Of a stretch of DNA of 64,000 nt, positions 53,335-61,584 are shown piece by piece; position 1 is the first letter of the stretch; each line of letters starts with the position of its first letter. A model generated the notes under the pieces. It saw nothing but the letters and a program-made list of their open reading frames with translations, searched no databases and was not told the origin of the DNA. This stretch comes from Christensenellaceae bacterium. Lineage in GTDB: Bacteria; Bacillota; Clostridia; Christensenellales; Borkfalkiaceae. The position numbers were made by a program, and so were the translations under genes. The DNA lies in NCBI GenBank assembly GCA_948890655.1, contig CAQTYU010000003.1, positions 158,567 through 222,566 of the forward strand. The letters are read 5' to 3'.

Positions 53335-53712
53335 TTATAAAATATTTTCCCATCTCAAACGGTAAGCGTCGGGCAGATTTTTTGAAATTTCCTTTAATAC
53401 TTCCACGTTTGCCAGTGCAAGGTCGTAATTTTTGGTATAAATAAGCGCGCACGCCTCGTTCAGCCAATAATCTATATAAGAAATATCGTTGTGCGGTACA
53501 AGCATATGCAGTTTGCTTTTTTTATCTTCCCAAACGGCGCGCACGGCGTAACCGTCGTCGCGGGTGGCTGTTTCATTTTCTATTTTATCGTAAAGCGTGT
53601 TCAGGGCAACCGAAAAATCGTCAAACTGATTTCCGAGATACCATTCCGCAAAAATAAAAAGTCCTACGCACAATAATATCGCAGCAAGAGTATAGCAAAT
53701 AGCCTTTACCAT
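53335..53712 (-). CDS. DUF4363 protein
   Basis: 125 residues: one N-terminal membrane helix (ICYTLAAILLCVGLFIFAEWYLG) and a helical outside domain matching DUF4363. This family is nearly always next to DUF421 genes in Bacillota, as here; its start overlaps the DUF421 stop by seven bases. Role unknown, presumed partner of DUF421 in the membrane. Confidence 0.75.
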   Translation of the reverse strand: MVKAICYTLAAILLCVGLFIFAEWYLGNQFDDFSVALNTLYDKIENETATRDDGYAVRAVWEDKKSKLHMLVPHNDISYIDYWLNEACALIYTKNYDLALANVEVLKEISKNLPDAYRLRWENIL

Positions 53713-54380
53713 TGTCCCTTTACCTCCGTATTTAAAATTTTATATTTCTCTCCGCGTTTTTGAAAGTAAATGCGCCCTTCTCCGTTTATTGTCATGGCAA
53801 CAACTTCCTTAGGCTTTGCGTTCTGCTCTTTCAAAAATGCGTTAAGCCGCTCCTTGTCAAAGCCGCACCTTTCAAGATTCTGGTTGTCGGGTTTCCCGCG
53901 GTCGATAAGCATAAGCGGCAGAGAGGTGGACGCTATTTCCTCTTTCGGCAAAGCTGAAAAGGAACCGTTAGATTCGAAAAGTCCGTAATATACGTCGTCT
54001 AAATTAAAGTAACCGGCAACGCGCATACTTTCCACAAGGTCGCTTACGTCCATATTGTTTTTCTTTAACTGAAATTCGTCAATGCCGTTTTTGTTTATCA
54101 CAACCGAAGGTTTTCCGCTGATTACCGTCTTTGCCGGCTTAAACCAAAGACTTAAAAGCCACATAATTTCGTGCAGAATAAATATTGTGACAATCGCGAT
54201 TATACCGTATAAAAGAGGAATCGATGTGTCCGCCATGGGTATGCAGGCAAGTTCTGCGATTAACAGCGAAATAACAAACTCGAAAGGCTGCATTTCACCT
54301 ACCTGACTTTTACCCATTAATCTCATAATAAGTAATAGCGTAATAAAAATAATCGCCGTGCGAATTAATATCAGTGCCAT
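53706..54380 (-). CDS. DUF421 (YetF-type) membrane protein
   Basis: 224 residues: three N-terminal helices (ALILIRTAIIFITLLLIMRLMGKSQVGEMQPFEFVISLLIAELA is the family signature), then a cytoplasmic two-part domain. YetF-like proteins are present in spore membranes of Bacillus and related to SpoVAE-type or germination functions. ATG 54380 is chosen by homology to the family start (M-A-L-I-L-I-R-T); the upstream frame runs through the divergent folC promoter. No ribosome site is apparent, so a very short leader is possible. Confidence 0.82.
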   Translation of the reverse strand: MALILIRTAIIFITLLLIMRLMGKSQVGEMQPFEFVISLLIAELACIPMADTSIPLLYGIIAIVTIFILHEIMWLLSLWFKPAKTVISGKPSVVINKNGIDEFQLKKNNMDVSDLVESMRVAGYFNLDDVYYGLFESNGSFSALPKEEIASTSLPLMLIDRGKPDNQNLERCGFDKERLNAFLKEQNAKPKEVVAMTINGEGRIYFQKRGEKYKILNTEVKGQW

Positions 54381-54414
54381 AAAATAAGTATTCTCAAAAA
54401 TTTTTACAATATTC

Positions 54415-54443
54415 TTGAAAATCCTTATGCGCCGTGCTATAAT
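54415..54443 (+). promoter_or_regulatory. Promoter of the folate operon
   Basis: TTGAAA (54415-54420), 17-bp spacer, TATAAT (54438-54443); about 35 bases before folC. Confidence 0.7.
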
Positions 54444-54477
54444 GTATAAGTCGAAATTTCGGATTTTTGGAGCAGTT

Positions 54478-55686
54478 ATGAATGCAATAGCCGCGGTTAA
54501 ACAGCTGTATACAAGGGGCTTAAAAACGGGAACGGAACGTACTGTTGCAATTTTGAACGCACTGCAAAATCCCGATAAAGATTTAAAAATAATCCATGTT
54601 GCGGGAACCAACGGCAAAGGCTCCGTAAGCGAGTATATAACGCAAATTCTTCTGGCGGCGGGGAAAACCGTCGGTACGTTTCAGTCGCCCGCCGTATACG
54701 GTTATTTCGAGCAGTTCCGTATTAACGGCTCGCCGATAGCGGAAGAGGAGCTTGAAAGAGCTTTCAGCGCGGCGCTTGTTTACGCCGGCGGGTGCGGGGC
54801 AACCGGTTTTGAAGCGGAAACCGCGGGCGCGATTCTCGCATTTAAAACCGCGGGGGTGGAATACGCCGTAATCGAGTGCGGGATGGGCGGATTAAACGAC
54901 GCAACTAACGCCGTTTCAAAAAAGGAACTTGCGGTAATAACTTCAATCGGGTTGGAGCATACCGCATATCTCGGAAAAACGCTTAAAGAAATCTGCGTGC
55001 AGAAAGCGGGCGTAATCAAAGACTGCCCCGCGGTGATAAGCGCCCTCCAACCGGATGAAGTAAAGGCGTACTTTAGTGGTAAGAACGTGGTTTTTGCCGA
55101 TAAACCTATAAAAATAATAAAGAGCGACTTAAACGGACAAACCTTTTTGTACGGTGAAAATCAGTTTGATATTACTATGGCGGGCACGGCTCAACCATAT
55201 AACGCGGCTTGCGCGATAGAAACGGCAAAACTGCTCGGCATCGGTCACGGCGCAATATTTGCGGGGCTTAAAGCGGCAAAACTTTCGGGGCGCGCCGAGA
55301 TAATCCAAACAAATGGCGCGCGTTACGTTTTGGACGGCGCTCATAATCCGCCTGCAATGTCCGAGCTTGCAAAATTACTCAGGCAAAATTTTAAAAAAGA
55401 ACAAACGGCAATGATTTTCGGCTGTCTTGCCGACAAGGACGTATTGGGCAACGTAAGCGCTATTGCGGGTACGGTTGCGGAAATAATTGCCGTTCGTCCC
55501 GATAACTCACGCGGAGCGGAGCTGAAAGAAATTGTTTCCGCCTGCAAAAAACACTTTAAAAATACTCGTTCGGCGGCGAGCGTTTCTCTTGCCCTCGATG
55601 AAACGAAAGATTATAAAAACGTAATAATCTGCGGTACTTTCACAATATTGACGGAGGCAAAACAATGGATAGAGAAAAGGTTATAA
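54478..55686 (+). CDS. folC: Dihydrofolate synthase / folylpolyglutamate synthase
   Basis: Adds glutamate to dihydropteroate and extends folate glutamate tails. 402 residues with the Mur-ligase-like ATP loop HVAGTNGKGSVSE, ECGMGGLNDATN, SIGLEHTAYLG, and the C-terminal YVLDGAHNPPA. ATG 54478 has TGGAG five bases upstream; the longer upstream frame crosses the promoter. The stop lies 22 bases inside folE. Confidence 0.92.
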   Translation: MNAIAAVKQLYTRGLKTGTERTVAILNALQNPDKDLKIIHVAGTNGKGSVSEYITQILLAAGKTVGTFQSPAVYGYFEQFRINGSPIAEEELERAFSAALVYAGGCGATGFEAETAGAILAFKTAGVEYAVIECGMGGLNDATNAVSKKELAVITSIGLEHTAYLGKTLKEICVQKAGVIKDCPAVISALQPDEVKAYFSGKNVVFADKPIKIIKSDLNGQTFLYGENQFDITMAGTAQPYNAACAIETAKLLGIGHGAIFAGLKAAKLSGRAEIIQTNGARYVLDGAHNPPAMSELAKLLRQNFKKEQTAMIFGCLADKDVLGNVSAIAGTVAEIIAVRPDNSRGAELKEIVSACKKHFKNTRSAASVSLALDETKDYKNVIICGTFTILTEAKQWIEKRL

Positions 55687-56189
55687 AAGCTCTGGGCGAG
55701 GACGTCTCGCGCGAAGGGTTAAAGGACACTCCGCGCCGTGTTGCAGACGCATATGCCGAACTGTTGTCCGGCACGGACAAGACTGCGGAAGAGGGACTTT
55801 CCCGCACTTTTGCCGCGGACAGGGGCGGCGTCGTTATTGAAAAGGATATCTGGTTTTCTTCCGCTTGCGAACATCATTTAATGCCTTTCTTCGGCAAAAT
55901 GCACATTGCGTATATCCCGCAGGGAAGAGTGGCGGGGCTTTCAAAACTTGCGCGTACCGTTGAAATATTTTCAAAGCGTCTGCAATTGCAGAAACGGCTC
56001 ACTTCGCAGGTTGCCGAAGAAAATTTGCGTTGTTTGAAGCCCGAAGGGGTTTTCGTAATATGTGAAGCCGAACATACCTGTATGACGTGCCGCGGAATCA
56101 AAAAAGCCGGCAGTAAAACGGTGACTTATTGTGCAAAAGGCAATTTTCCGCAGGAATTGCGCGGTGAGGTTTTGGCGGCAATAAAATGA
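55665..56189 (+). CDS. folE: GTP cyclohydrolase I
   Basis: First step of folate synthesis, GTP to dihydroneopterin triphosphate. 174 residues with the zinc/active-site motif CEHHLMPFFGKMHIAYIP and the third zinc ligand in AEHTCMTCRG, followed by KKAGSKT. Short N-terminal region relative to E. coli FolE. Overlaps folC by 22 bases and folP by ATGA; ribosome site GGAGG lies within folC. Confidence 0.93.
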   Translation: MDREKVIKALGEDVSREGLKDTPRRVADAYAELLSGTDKTAEEGLSRTFAADRGGVVIEKDIWFSSACEHHLMPFFGKMHIAYIPQGRVAGLSKLARTVEIFSKRLQLQKRLTSQVAEENLRCLKPEGVFVICEAEHTCMTCRGIKKAGSKTVTYCAKGNFPQELRGEVLAAIK

Positions 56190-56962
56190 AAATAGGCAAT
56201 AAAATTTTTGAAAATTACACTTATGTAATGGCGATAATCAACCTTACGCCGGACAGTTTCTGGCAAGAGAGCCGTAAGAGTGCGGACAACGTTCTCTTTG
56301 CCGTTGAAAAGGCAATACGTGACGGCGCCGCCGTAATAGACTTGGGCGCGCAGTCCACACGCCCCGGTTACGGTGAAGTAACCGCCGACGAAGAAATTTC
56401 CCGCCTTGAAAAACCGTTGCGGATGATAAAAGAACGTTTTGACGTTCCGGTATCCGTGGATACTTATTATTCAAAGTGTGCGGCGGTTGCGTTGGAAACG
56501 GGCGCCGATATGATTAACGACGTGTGGGGGTTGACTCACGACGGGGAAATGGCGCAAATTATTGCGCGGTACAATGCATCGGCGTGTATAATGCATAACG
56601 CCGAATGTACATTATCGGGTGATATATGGCACCCTATTATCGGGTTTTTACGAAACAGCGTTCGAATTGCGCTTGATTCGGGTATTGAAAGTGACAAAAT
56701 TATTTTGGACGGCGGAATAGGTTTTGCTAAAAACAGAGAGCAGAACTGGGAACTTTTAAACGGTTACGATAAGCTTTACACCCTGGGATATCCCTTGCTT
56801 TTGGGCACAAGCCGCAAGTCGATGTTCGGCGGCGAACCTGCGGACAGGCTTCCGCAAACGCTGCAGTCAACCCGCCTTGCGGCGCGGAAAAAGATATTGT
56901 TCGTGCGCGTTCACGACGTTAAAGAGAACGCGCAGGCAATACGTGAAGTTTATCAAAACTGA
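56186..56962 (+). CDS. folP: Dihydropteroate synthase
   Basis: Joins p-aminobenzoate to dihydropterin pyrophosphate; the sulphonamide target. 258 residues, with INLTPDSFWQ, LGAQSTRPGY (the family usually has G-E-S-T-R-P-G; here Gln replaces Glu), DVPVSVDTYY, MINDVWG, DGGIGFAK and GTSRKSMFG. TIM-barrel length is normal. ATGA overlap with folE. Confidence 0.93.
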   Translation: MKIGNKIFENYTYVMAIINLTPDSFWQESRKSADNVLFAVEKAIRDGAAVIDLGAQSTRPGYGEVTADEEISRLEKPLRMIKERFDVPVSVDTYYSKCAAVALETGADMINDVWGLTHDGEMAQIIARYNASACIMHNAECTLSGDIWHPIIGFLRNSVRIALDSGIESDKIILDGGIGFAKNREQNWELLNGYDKLYTLGYPLLLGTSRKSMFGGEPADRLPQTLQSTRLAARKKILFVRVHDVKENAQAIREVYQN

Positions 56963-57001
56963 AGCATATTCCTGCCCCAATACGCTAAATATAAGGAAAA
57001 T

Positions 57002-57796
57002 ATGGATAAAATAATAATTCGCGGTCTTACCGTAACGGCTTGCCACGGCGTGCACGGTTACGAAAAAACTACCCCGCAAAAATTTATTTTCGATTGCGAT
57101 TTGTACAAGGACTTGTCTGTCGCCGGGCAGACGGACGATTTGAACGATACCGTAAATTATTCCGCAGTGTGCAACGCAATTGCCGGGCTTACCGCAAACA
57201 ACACGTTTAATTTAATCGAAAAACTCGCGTATGAAAGCGCTTACAAGATTTTGGAAAGCTTTCCCGTGTTAAAAGTTGGCGTAACCGTCTGCAAGCCCGA
57301 AGCGCCCGTAAAGCACTCTTTCGGAACAGTCGGCGTAACGGTAGAGGCTGAATGGACAACCTGCTTTCTGTCCCTCGGTTCAAGCGTGGGCGACAAAAAA
57401 AGTTATCTGGACAGGGCAATAGAAAAGCTTGAAAAAACCCGCGGAATACGTGTTGAAAAAGTTTCTTCGCACATTGAAACCGAGCCGTATGGCGGAGTTG
57501 CAAAAAATCGGTTTTTAAACTGCGCGGTTAAAATAAAAACCTATCTTCCGCCTCGGAAATTGCTTGCGGAAATCAACCGCATAGAGGCGGAGTGCGAAAG
57601 GGTACGCCAAAAGCGCTGGGACGACAGAACGCTCGATATCGACATAATTTTTTACGGTAACGAAATTATAAACGACGATAATTTAACCGTTCCCCACCGC
57701 GAATATCAAATGCGCGATTTCGTGCTTATCCCTTTAAAAGAAATTGCACCCGATTTCGTTTGTCCGCTCAAAAAATGCAGAATAAGCGAACTTTGA
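57002..57796 (+). CDS. folBK: Bifunctional dihydroneopterin aldolase - HPPK
   Basis: 264 residues joining two consecutive steps. FolB part (1-118): IIIRGLTVTACHGVHGYEK and NLIEKLAYESA with VTVCKPEAPV. FolK part (119-264): FLSLGSSVGDK, the RWDDRTLDIDIIFYG metal-binding motif, VPHREYQMRDFVLIPL. Same fusion is known from other bacteria. It starts 39 bases after folP and closes the folC-E-P-BK operon. Confidence 0.92.
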   Translation: MDKIIIRGLTVTACHGVHGYEKTTPQKFIFDCDLYKDLSVAGQTDDLNDTVNYSAVCNAIAGLTANNTFNLIEKLAYESAYKILESFPVLKVGVTVCKPEAPVKHSFGTVGVTVEAEWTTCFLSLGSSVGDKKSYLDRAIEKLEKTRGIRVEKVSSHIETEPYGGVAKNRFLNCAVKIKTYLPPRKLLAEINRIEAECERVRQKRWDDRTLDIDIIFYGNEIINDDNLTVPHREYQMRDFVLIPLKEIAPDFVCPLKKCRISEL

Positions 57797-57864
57797 AAAT
57801 AAATTGCAAAAAACGATGATTATTAATTTTTATGTGCAATGTGCACAAAAATTTTTAAAAAATC

Positions 57865-57893
57865 TATACAAATAACAAACATTATGTTATAAT
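57865..57893 (+). promoter_or_regulatory. Promoter of the Ppx/GppA gene
   Basis: TATACA (57865-57870), 17-bp spacer, TATAAT (57888-57893). Confidence 0.5.
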
Positions 57894-57970
57894 ATGGGCT
57901 AAGCTGAAAAGTATAGCGTTTGCATAGCGGCAATAAAAATAAACTTAAACCGCCGCAAAGAGGTAATGAA

Positions 57971-59485
57971 TTGGAAAAGCTCGGCATTATAGATTTAGGC
58001 TCGAATTCCGCAAGGCTTGTAATTGTGAATTTATTCGCTGACGGCTACTTTATGGTGGTTGACGAACTCAAGGAAAGCGTACGTTTGGGGCAGGATATGG
58101 AACGCGACGGATTTTTAAAACCCGCACGTGTTGCCGAAACGATTAAAACTTTAAAAATGTTCCGCAAGCTGTGCGACGCGGCAGGCGTAACGCGTATAAT
58201 CGCCGTCGCTACCGAGGCTGTCCGCCGTGCTAAAAACCAGCGCAGCTTTCTCGATGAAATTCAGGCTAACTGCGGCATAAAAATCCGCGTGTTATCCGCA
58301 GAAGAAGAAGCGGTTTTGGTTTACCGCGGCGTTATTAATACAATGGACGTCCCCAAGGGCGTTGTGCTCGAAATCGGCGGCGGCTCCACTAAAATCGTAT
58401 ATTATAACCGCAGAAATATGCTCAATTACGTAACTTTACCCTTTGGCGCGGTTACGTTGACGGGGCTATTTTCCGAAGACGGTTTAAAACCCGAACAGCA
58501 GGCGGCAAAGATAGAAGAATTTTTCACCGAACAGTTAAAACAGGTGGACTGGCTTAAGGAAATTGACCCCGACGTGCAGATGATAGGCGTCGGCGGCTCG
58601 TTCAGAAATTTATTCAAAATTTCTAAAATGGTTCACAAATATCCGCTTGACACGGTGCACAACTTCAAAATGAGCGTTGATGAATTTTTGCCCATATACG
58701 ATATGCTTAAAGTGCTTGATTTGGACAAAAAGAAGAAGATTAAGGGCTTATCCGCGGAACGCGCGGATATTCTCCCTGCGGCGCTCGCCATAGTAAAATC
58801 TTTTGTAAGTTATCTTAATCTCGAAGGCTTCACTTTTTCTGGCGCAGGCTTGAGGGAAGGAATAATGTTTAATCAGGCGCTTCCTATGACGCTGGAAAAG
58901 CCCATTGCCGACGTCTTGAATTATTCGCTTACCACCCTCGTAAAATATTACGACTGCGACGAAAAACACGTGGAGCACGTGGTTAATCTCAGTATTCAGC
59001 TCTTTAAGCAATTACGCGTATTGCATAAATTCCCCCGCCAATATCTTAAAGTTTTAAAGGTTGCGGCAATGCTTCACGATTGTGGAATGCGCATAAAATA
59101 TTATAACCATCAGCGGCACAGCTGGTATATGATTTTAAATTCCACGCTTTACGGCGTGACTCACCGCGATATCGTCCTTGCCGCGTTCACGGCGTGCTGT
59201 CATAAAAAAGAGGATATCAATATGTACGACTGGATGCGCTATAAGGACGTGGTTTCGGAAGACGATTTGGAAATCGTCAAAAAACTCGGCGTAATGCTCC
59301 GCATTGCCGAAAGTCTGGACAGGGCTAATTCCGGCACGATAAAGAGCATTAACTGCGACATATTGGGCGATTCCGTGATTATGAAGACAGAAGTGGACGG
59401 CGATGCAACTTTGGAAATACGCAATGCAATGACGGCGGCAACCGAATTCAGAAAAGCTTTCCATAAAAATTTAGAACTTTTATAA
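57971..59485 (+). CDS. Ppx/GppA-family phosphatase (exopolyphosphatase / pppGpp hydrolase)
   Basis: 504 residues: ASKHA fold with phosphate loops LGIIDLGSNSARLVIV (N terminus) and VLEIGGGSTKIVYY near residue 130, VGGSFRNL, and a C-terminal HD-type helical domain with MLHDCGMRI near residue 375. Full-length two-domain form like E. coli Ppx/GppA. TTG 57971 is chosen because AAGAGGT precedes it at seven bases; upstream codons lack a site. Specificity for polyphosphate or pppGpp cannot be decided here. Confidence 0.87.
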   Translation: MEKLGIIDLGSNSARLVIVNLFADGYFMVVDELKESVRLGQDMERDGFLKPARVAETIKTLKMFRKLCDAAGVTRIIAVATEAVRRAKNQRSFLDEIQANCGIKIRVLSAEEEAVLVYRGVINTMDVPKGVVLEIGGGSTKIVYYNRRNMLNYVTLPFGAVTLTGLFSEDGLKPEQQAAKIEEFFTEQLKQVDWLKEIDPDVQMIGVGGSFRNLFKISKMVHKYPLDTVHNFKMSVDEFLPIYDMLKVLDLDKKKKIKGLSAERADILPAALAIVKSFVSYLNLEGFTFSGAGLREGIMFNQALPMTLEKPIADVLNYSLTTLVKYYDCDEKHVEHVVNLSIQLFKQLRVLHKFPRQYLKVLKVAAMLHDCGMRIKYYNHQRHSWYMILNSTLYGVTHRDIVLAAFTACCHKKEDINMYDWMRYKDVVSEDDLEIVKKLGVMLRIAESLDRANSGTIKSINCDILGDSVIMKTEVDGDATLEIRNAMTAATEFRKAFHKNLELL

Positions 59486-59492
59486 AGTAACG

Positions 59493-59520
59493 TTGCCGCC
59501 TGTGAAGGCGGCAATTATTA
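59493..59520 (+). terminator. Hairpin between ppx and maf
   Basis: TTGCCGCC, loop TGTGAA, GGCGGCAA, then TTATTATT. Weak T run; may only reduce read-through. Confidence 0.5.
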
Positions 59521-59535
59521 TTAAAGGTGAAACCA

Positions 59536-60093
59536 ATGAAATACGTACTTGCCAGCGCTTCGCCGCGGCGCAGGGAATTGCTGTCGCAGATACTTGAAAA
59601 TTTCGAAGTGGTTCCCGCTGTTGCGGAAGAAAAAGTCAACCTCTCGCTGTTTCCCGAAAATATGGCTTGTTCGCTTGCCGAAAGCAAGTGCGACGAAGTT
59701 TTTTTGAATAATCCCGAAAAAATCGTAATCGGTTGCGATACAATAGTTGTTTTCAAAAACGAGATTTTGGGCAAACCGAAGGACAGAGAAGAAGCGGTAA
59801 AAACTCTTAAGATGCTTTCAGGCAAAACGCATTACGTCATCACGGGCGTATGCGTTCGCAGTAAAAATAGAAAAGTAGTCGATTTTGATAAAACCGAAGT
59901 TAAATTCAACGTTTTAACCGACGAATTTATACAAAATTACGTTAACGGCGGGTCTCCTATGGATAAAGCCGGCAGCTACGGAATACAGGACGGCGGCGTG
60001 GTAAACGTTTATTACGGCAGTTACACAAACGTAGTCGGGTTGCCGGTTGCGCTCACAAAAAAACTTATCGAAGAGGTAATAAAAAACTCATGA
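59536..60093 (+). CDS. maf: Maf-family nucleoside triphosphate pyrophosphatase
   Basis: House-cleaning enzyme hydrolysing dTTP/UTP or modified nucleotides, also linked to septum formation. 185 residues with VLASASPRRRELL, the CDTIVVF motif and SGKTHYVITGVCV, GSYGIQDGG. ATG 59536 has AAAGGTG upstream; the GTG at 59527 lies in that site. ATGA overlap with the MreB-like gene matches the maf-mre arrangement of many bacteria. Confidence 0.92.
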   Translation: MKYVLASASPRRRELLSQILENFEVVPAVAEEKVNLSLFPENMACSLAESKCDEVFLNNPEKIVIGCDTIVVFKNEILGKPKDREEAVKTLKMLSGKTHYVITGVCVRSKNRKVVDFDKTEVKFNVLTDEFIQNYVNGGSPMDKAGSYGIQDGGVVNVYYGSYTNVVGLPVALTKKLIEEVIKNS

Positions 60094-61109
60094 AAAAAAT
60101 AGCCGTCGATTTTGGTTCGGGTACAACCAAAATTTATATTCCGGGTTGCGGCGTGGTCCTGTGCGAAGCTACGTGTGCGGCCGTAGAAGAGTATGAAGAA
60201 AACGGACAAACGGTATTCGGCGTAAAGGCTTTGGGCGATAAAGCTCGCGCTCTTTCGGGCAGGGCGGCAGTAAATACGCACATTGTTAATCCTGTTGTCG
60301 AGGGCGATATAAAACACGAAAAACTTGCCGCCGCTCTTTTAAAATATTTTCTGGAAAAAATCGAACTTGGCGGAACGAAGGCTAAGCGCGTCGAAGCAAT
60401 CTTTACTTTACCCTGCGGAATTAAATCACAAATCAAACAAAAATACGTACGTCTCGCTCAGAATTGCGGTATCGGCGCGGCTTACTTCACGTTTGTTCCC
60501 TTTGCCGCGGTGCTCGGACATAATGTGTCGCTCGGCGAAAGTACTCCGGTATTTTCACTCGATATCGGGCAATCGGTTACAAATATAGCCGCTTTTTCAA
60601 AGGACGGCGTAATTTCGGGGCTTTCCGTCAATCTCGGCGGCGGTAATATAGACGTGCATTTAATCGACGAACTCGCCGAAGGCAATAATTTTAAAATAGG
60701 CACTTTAACGGCGGAAAGGCTTAAAAATACGGTAGGCAGTCTTTTGGAAGACGATAATAAAATGCTCGTTATCGACGGCAGACAAATTTCCAACGGCGCG
60801 CCCGTCTCGCTTGCCGTCAATTCTTCACAGATATACGACGTAATCACAACTTACGTCGATAAAATTTTAGATTACGCAACTTTAGTAATTTCCGAACTTC
60901 CCGCCGAAGTGGCGTCCGCAGTTATGCGCGGCGGAGTGTATCTTTCGGGCGGAGTTGCAAAAATGGACGGGCTCCCCGAATATATTGAAAAAAAATTAAG
61001 CATCCCCGTGAACGTTGCGGAAGAACCCCGCCTGGCCGCGGTAATAGGTGCCGGAACAATTCTTTCTTCCGACGACCTTCTAGACGCTTTCGCCTCCGTC
61101 GAAACGTAA
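60090..61109 (+). CDS. Divergent MreB-like actin homologue
   Basis: 339 residues of the MreB/FtsA/HSP70 fold: phosphate 1 AVDFGSGTTKIYI, connect region NPVVEGDIKHEKLAAALL (MreB-type R/D-P...G-V-I-x-D-F region), FTLPCGIKS, adenosine loop GGVYLSGGVAKMDGLPEY. Phosphate 2 is unusual: SLDIGQSVTNIAAF instead of the D-I-G-G-G-T-T motif, so nucleotide handling may differ. Coupled to maf by ATGA; mreC and mreD do not follow, which suggests a paralogue rather than the main shape protein, or an altered mre locus. Confidence 0.75.
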   Translation: MKKIAVDFGSGTTKIYIPGCGVVLCEATCAAVEEYEENGQTVFGVKALGDKARALSGRAAVNTHIVNPVVEGDIKHEKLAAALLKYFLEKIELGGTKAKRVEAIFTLPCGIKSQIKQKYVRLAQNCGIGAAYFTFVPFAAVLGHNVSLGESTPVFSLDIGQSVTNIAAFSKDGVISGLSVNLGGGNIDVHLIDELAEGNNFKIGTLTAERLKNTVGSLLEDDNKMLVIDGRQISNGAPVSLAVNSSQIYDVITTYVDKILDYATLVISELPAEVASAVMRGGVYLSGGVAKMDGLPEYIEKKLSIPVNVAEEPRLAAVIGAGTILSSDDLLDAFASVET

Positions 61110-61138
61110 ATTAATGTAACAATTCAACTTAAAAACAC

Positions 61139-61165
61139 GCGGCGCGGAGCATTGCTCCGCGCCGC
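61139..61165 (+). terminator. Terminator after the MreB-like gene
   Basis: GCGGCGCGGAGC, loop ATT, GCTCCGCGCCGC, followed by ATTTATAATTTT. Confidence 0.7.
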
Positions 61166-61261
61166 ATTTATAATTTTATGGGCAAAACTAGCTAACTAAC
61201 GGTTAAATTAATACAAACTTAAATCTGACTGCGTTACACTTAATAAAAAAGGAGTGCATTT

Positions 61262-61525
61262 ATGAAATCGATTATAGCTAAAATGTATGATTGCGGGCAA
61301 CCGTCGTATGAAACCATAAAAGATAGCAAAGAGTATTATGAAAATATGCAAGAATTTTGCAATTGCGTAGAGGATTTTAAAAGCAGGTTAACCGAAAAGC
61401 AAAAGAAAGTTTTTGAAAAACTTGAAGATTTACATGATAATATGGAGTATGAGTCCGGCTTAACAAGATACGTTGCGGGGTTTAAGTTCGGTTTAAAGGC
61501 GGGCTTAGAGGAGGGCGAAGATTAA
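61262..61525 (+). CDS. DUF6809-like small protein
   Basis: 87 residues, helical and acidic: SIIAKMYDCG, then EEFCNCVEDFKSRLTEKQKKVFEKLEDL-type helix pattern and a C-terminal RYVAGFKFGLKAGLEE. The Y/F-x-x-G-F-K-F/L-G end is characteristic of a small family found in clostridia and their mobile elements (DUF6809-like). Good ribosome site AAAGGAG. Function unknown. Confidence 0.6.
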   Translation: MKSIIAKMYDCGQPSYETIKDSKEYYENMQEFCNCVEDFKSRLTEKQKKVFEKLEDLHDNMEYESGLTRYVAGFKFGLKAGLEEGED

Positions 61526-61548
61526 CAGATTATTTCCTTGCTTTTTTG

Positions 61549-61577
61549 TTGCCAAACACCGGCTTATTTTATATAAT
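61549..61577 (+). promoter_or_regulatory. Promoter of lepA, predicted leaderless
   Basis: TTGCCA (61549-61554), 17-bp spacer, TATAAT (61572-61577), then seven bases to ATG 61585. No ribosome site lies between. Confidence 0.6.
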
Positions 61578-61584
61578 ATTGAAT

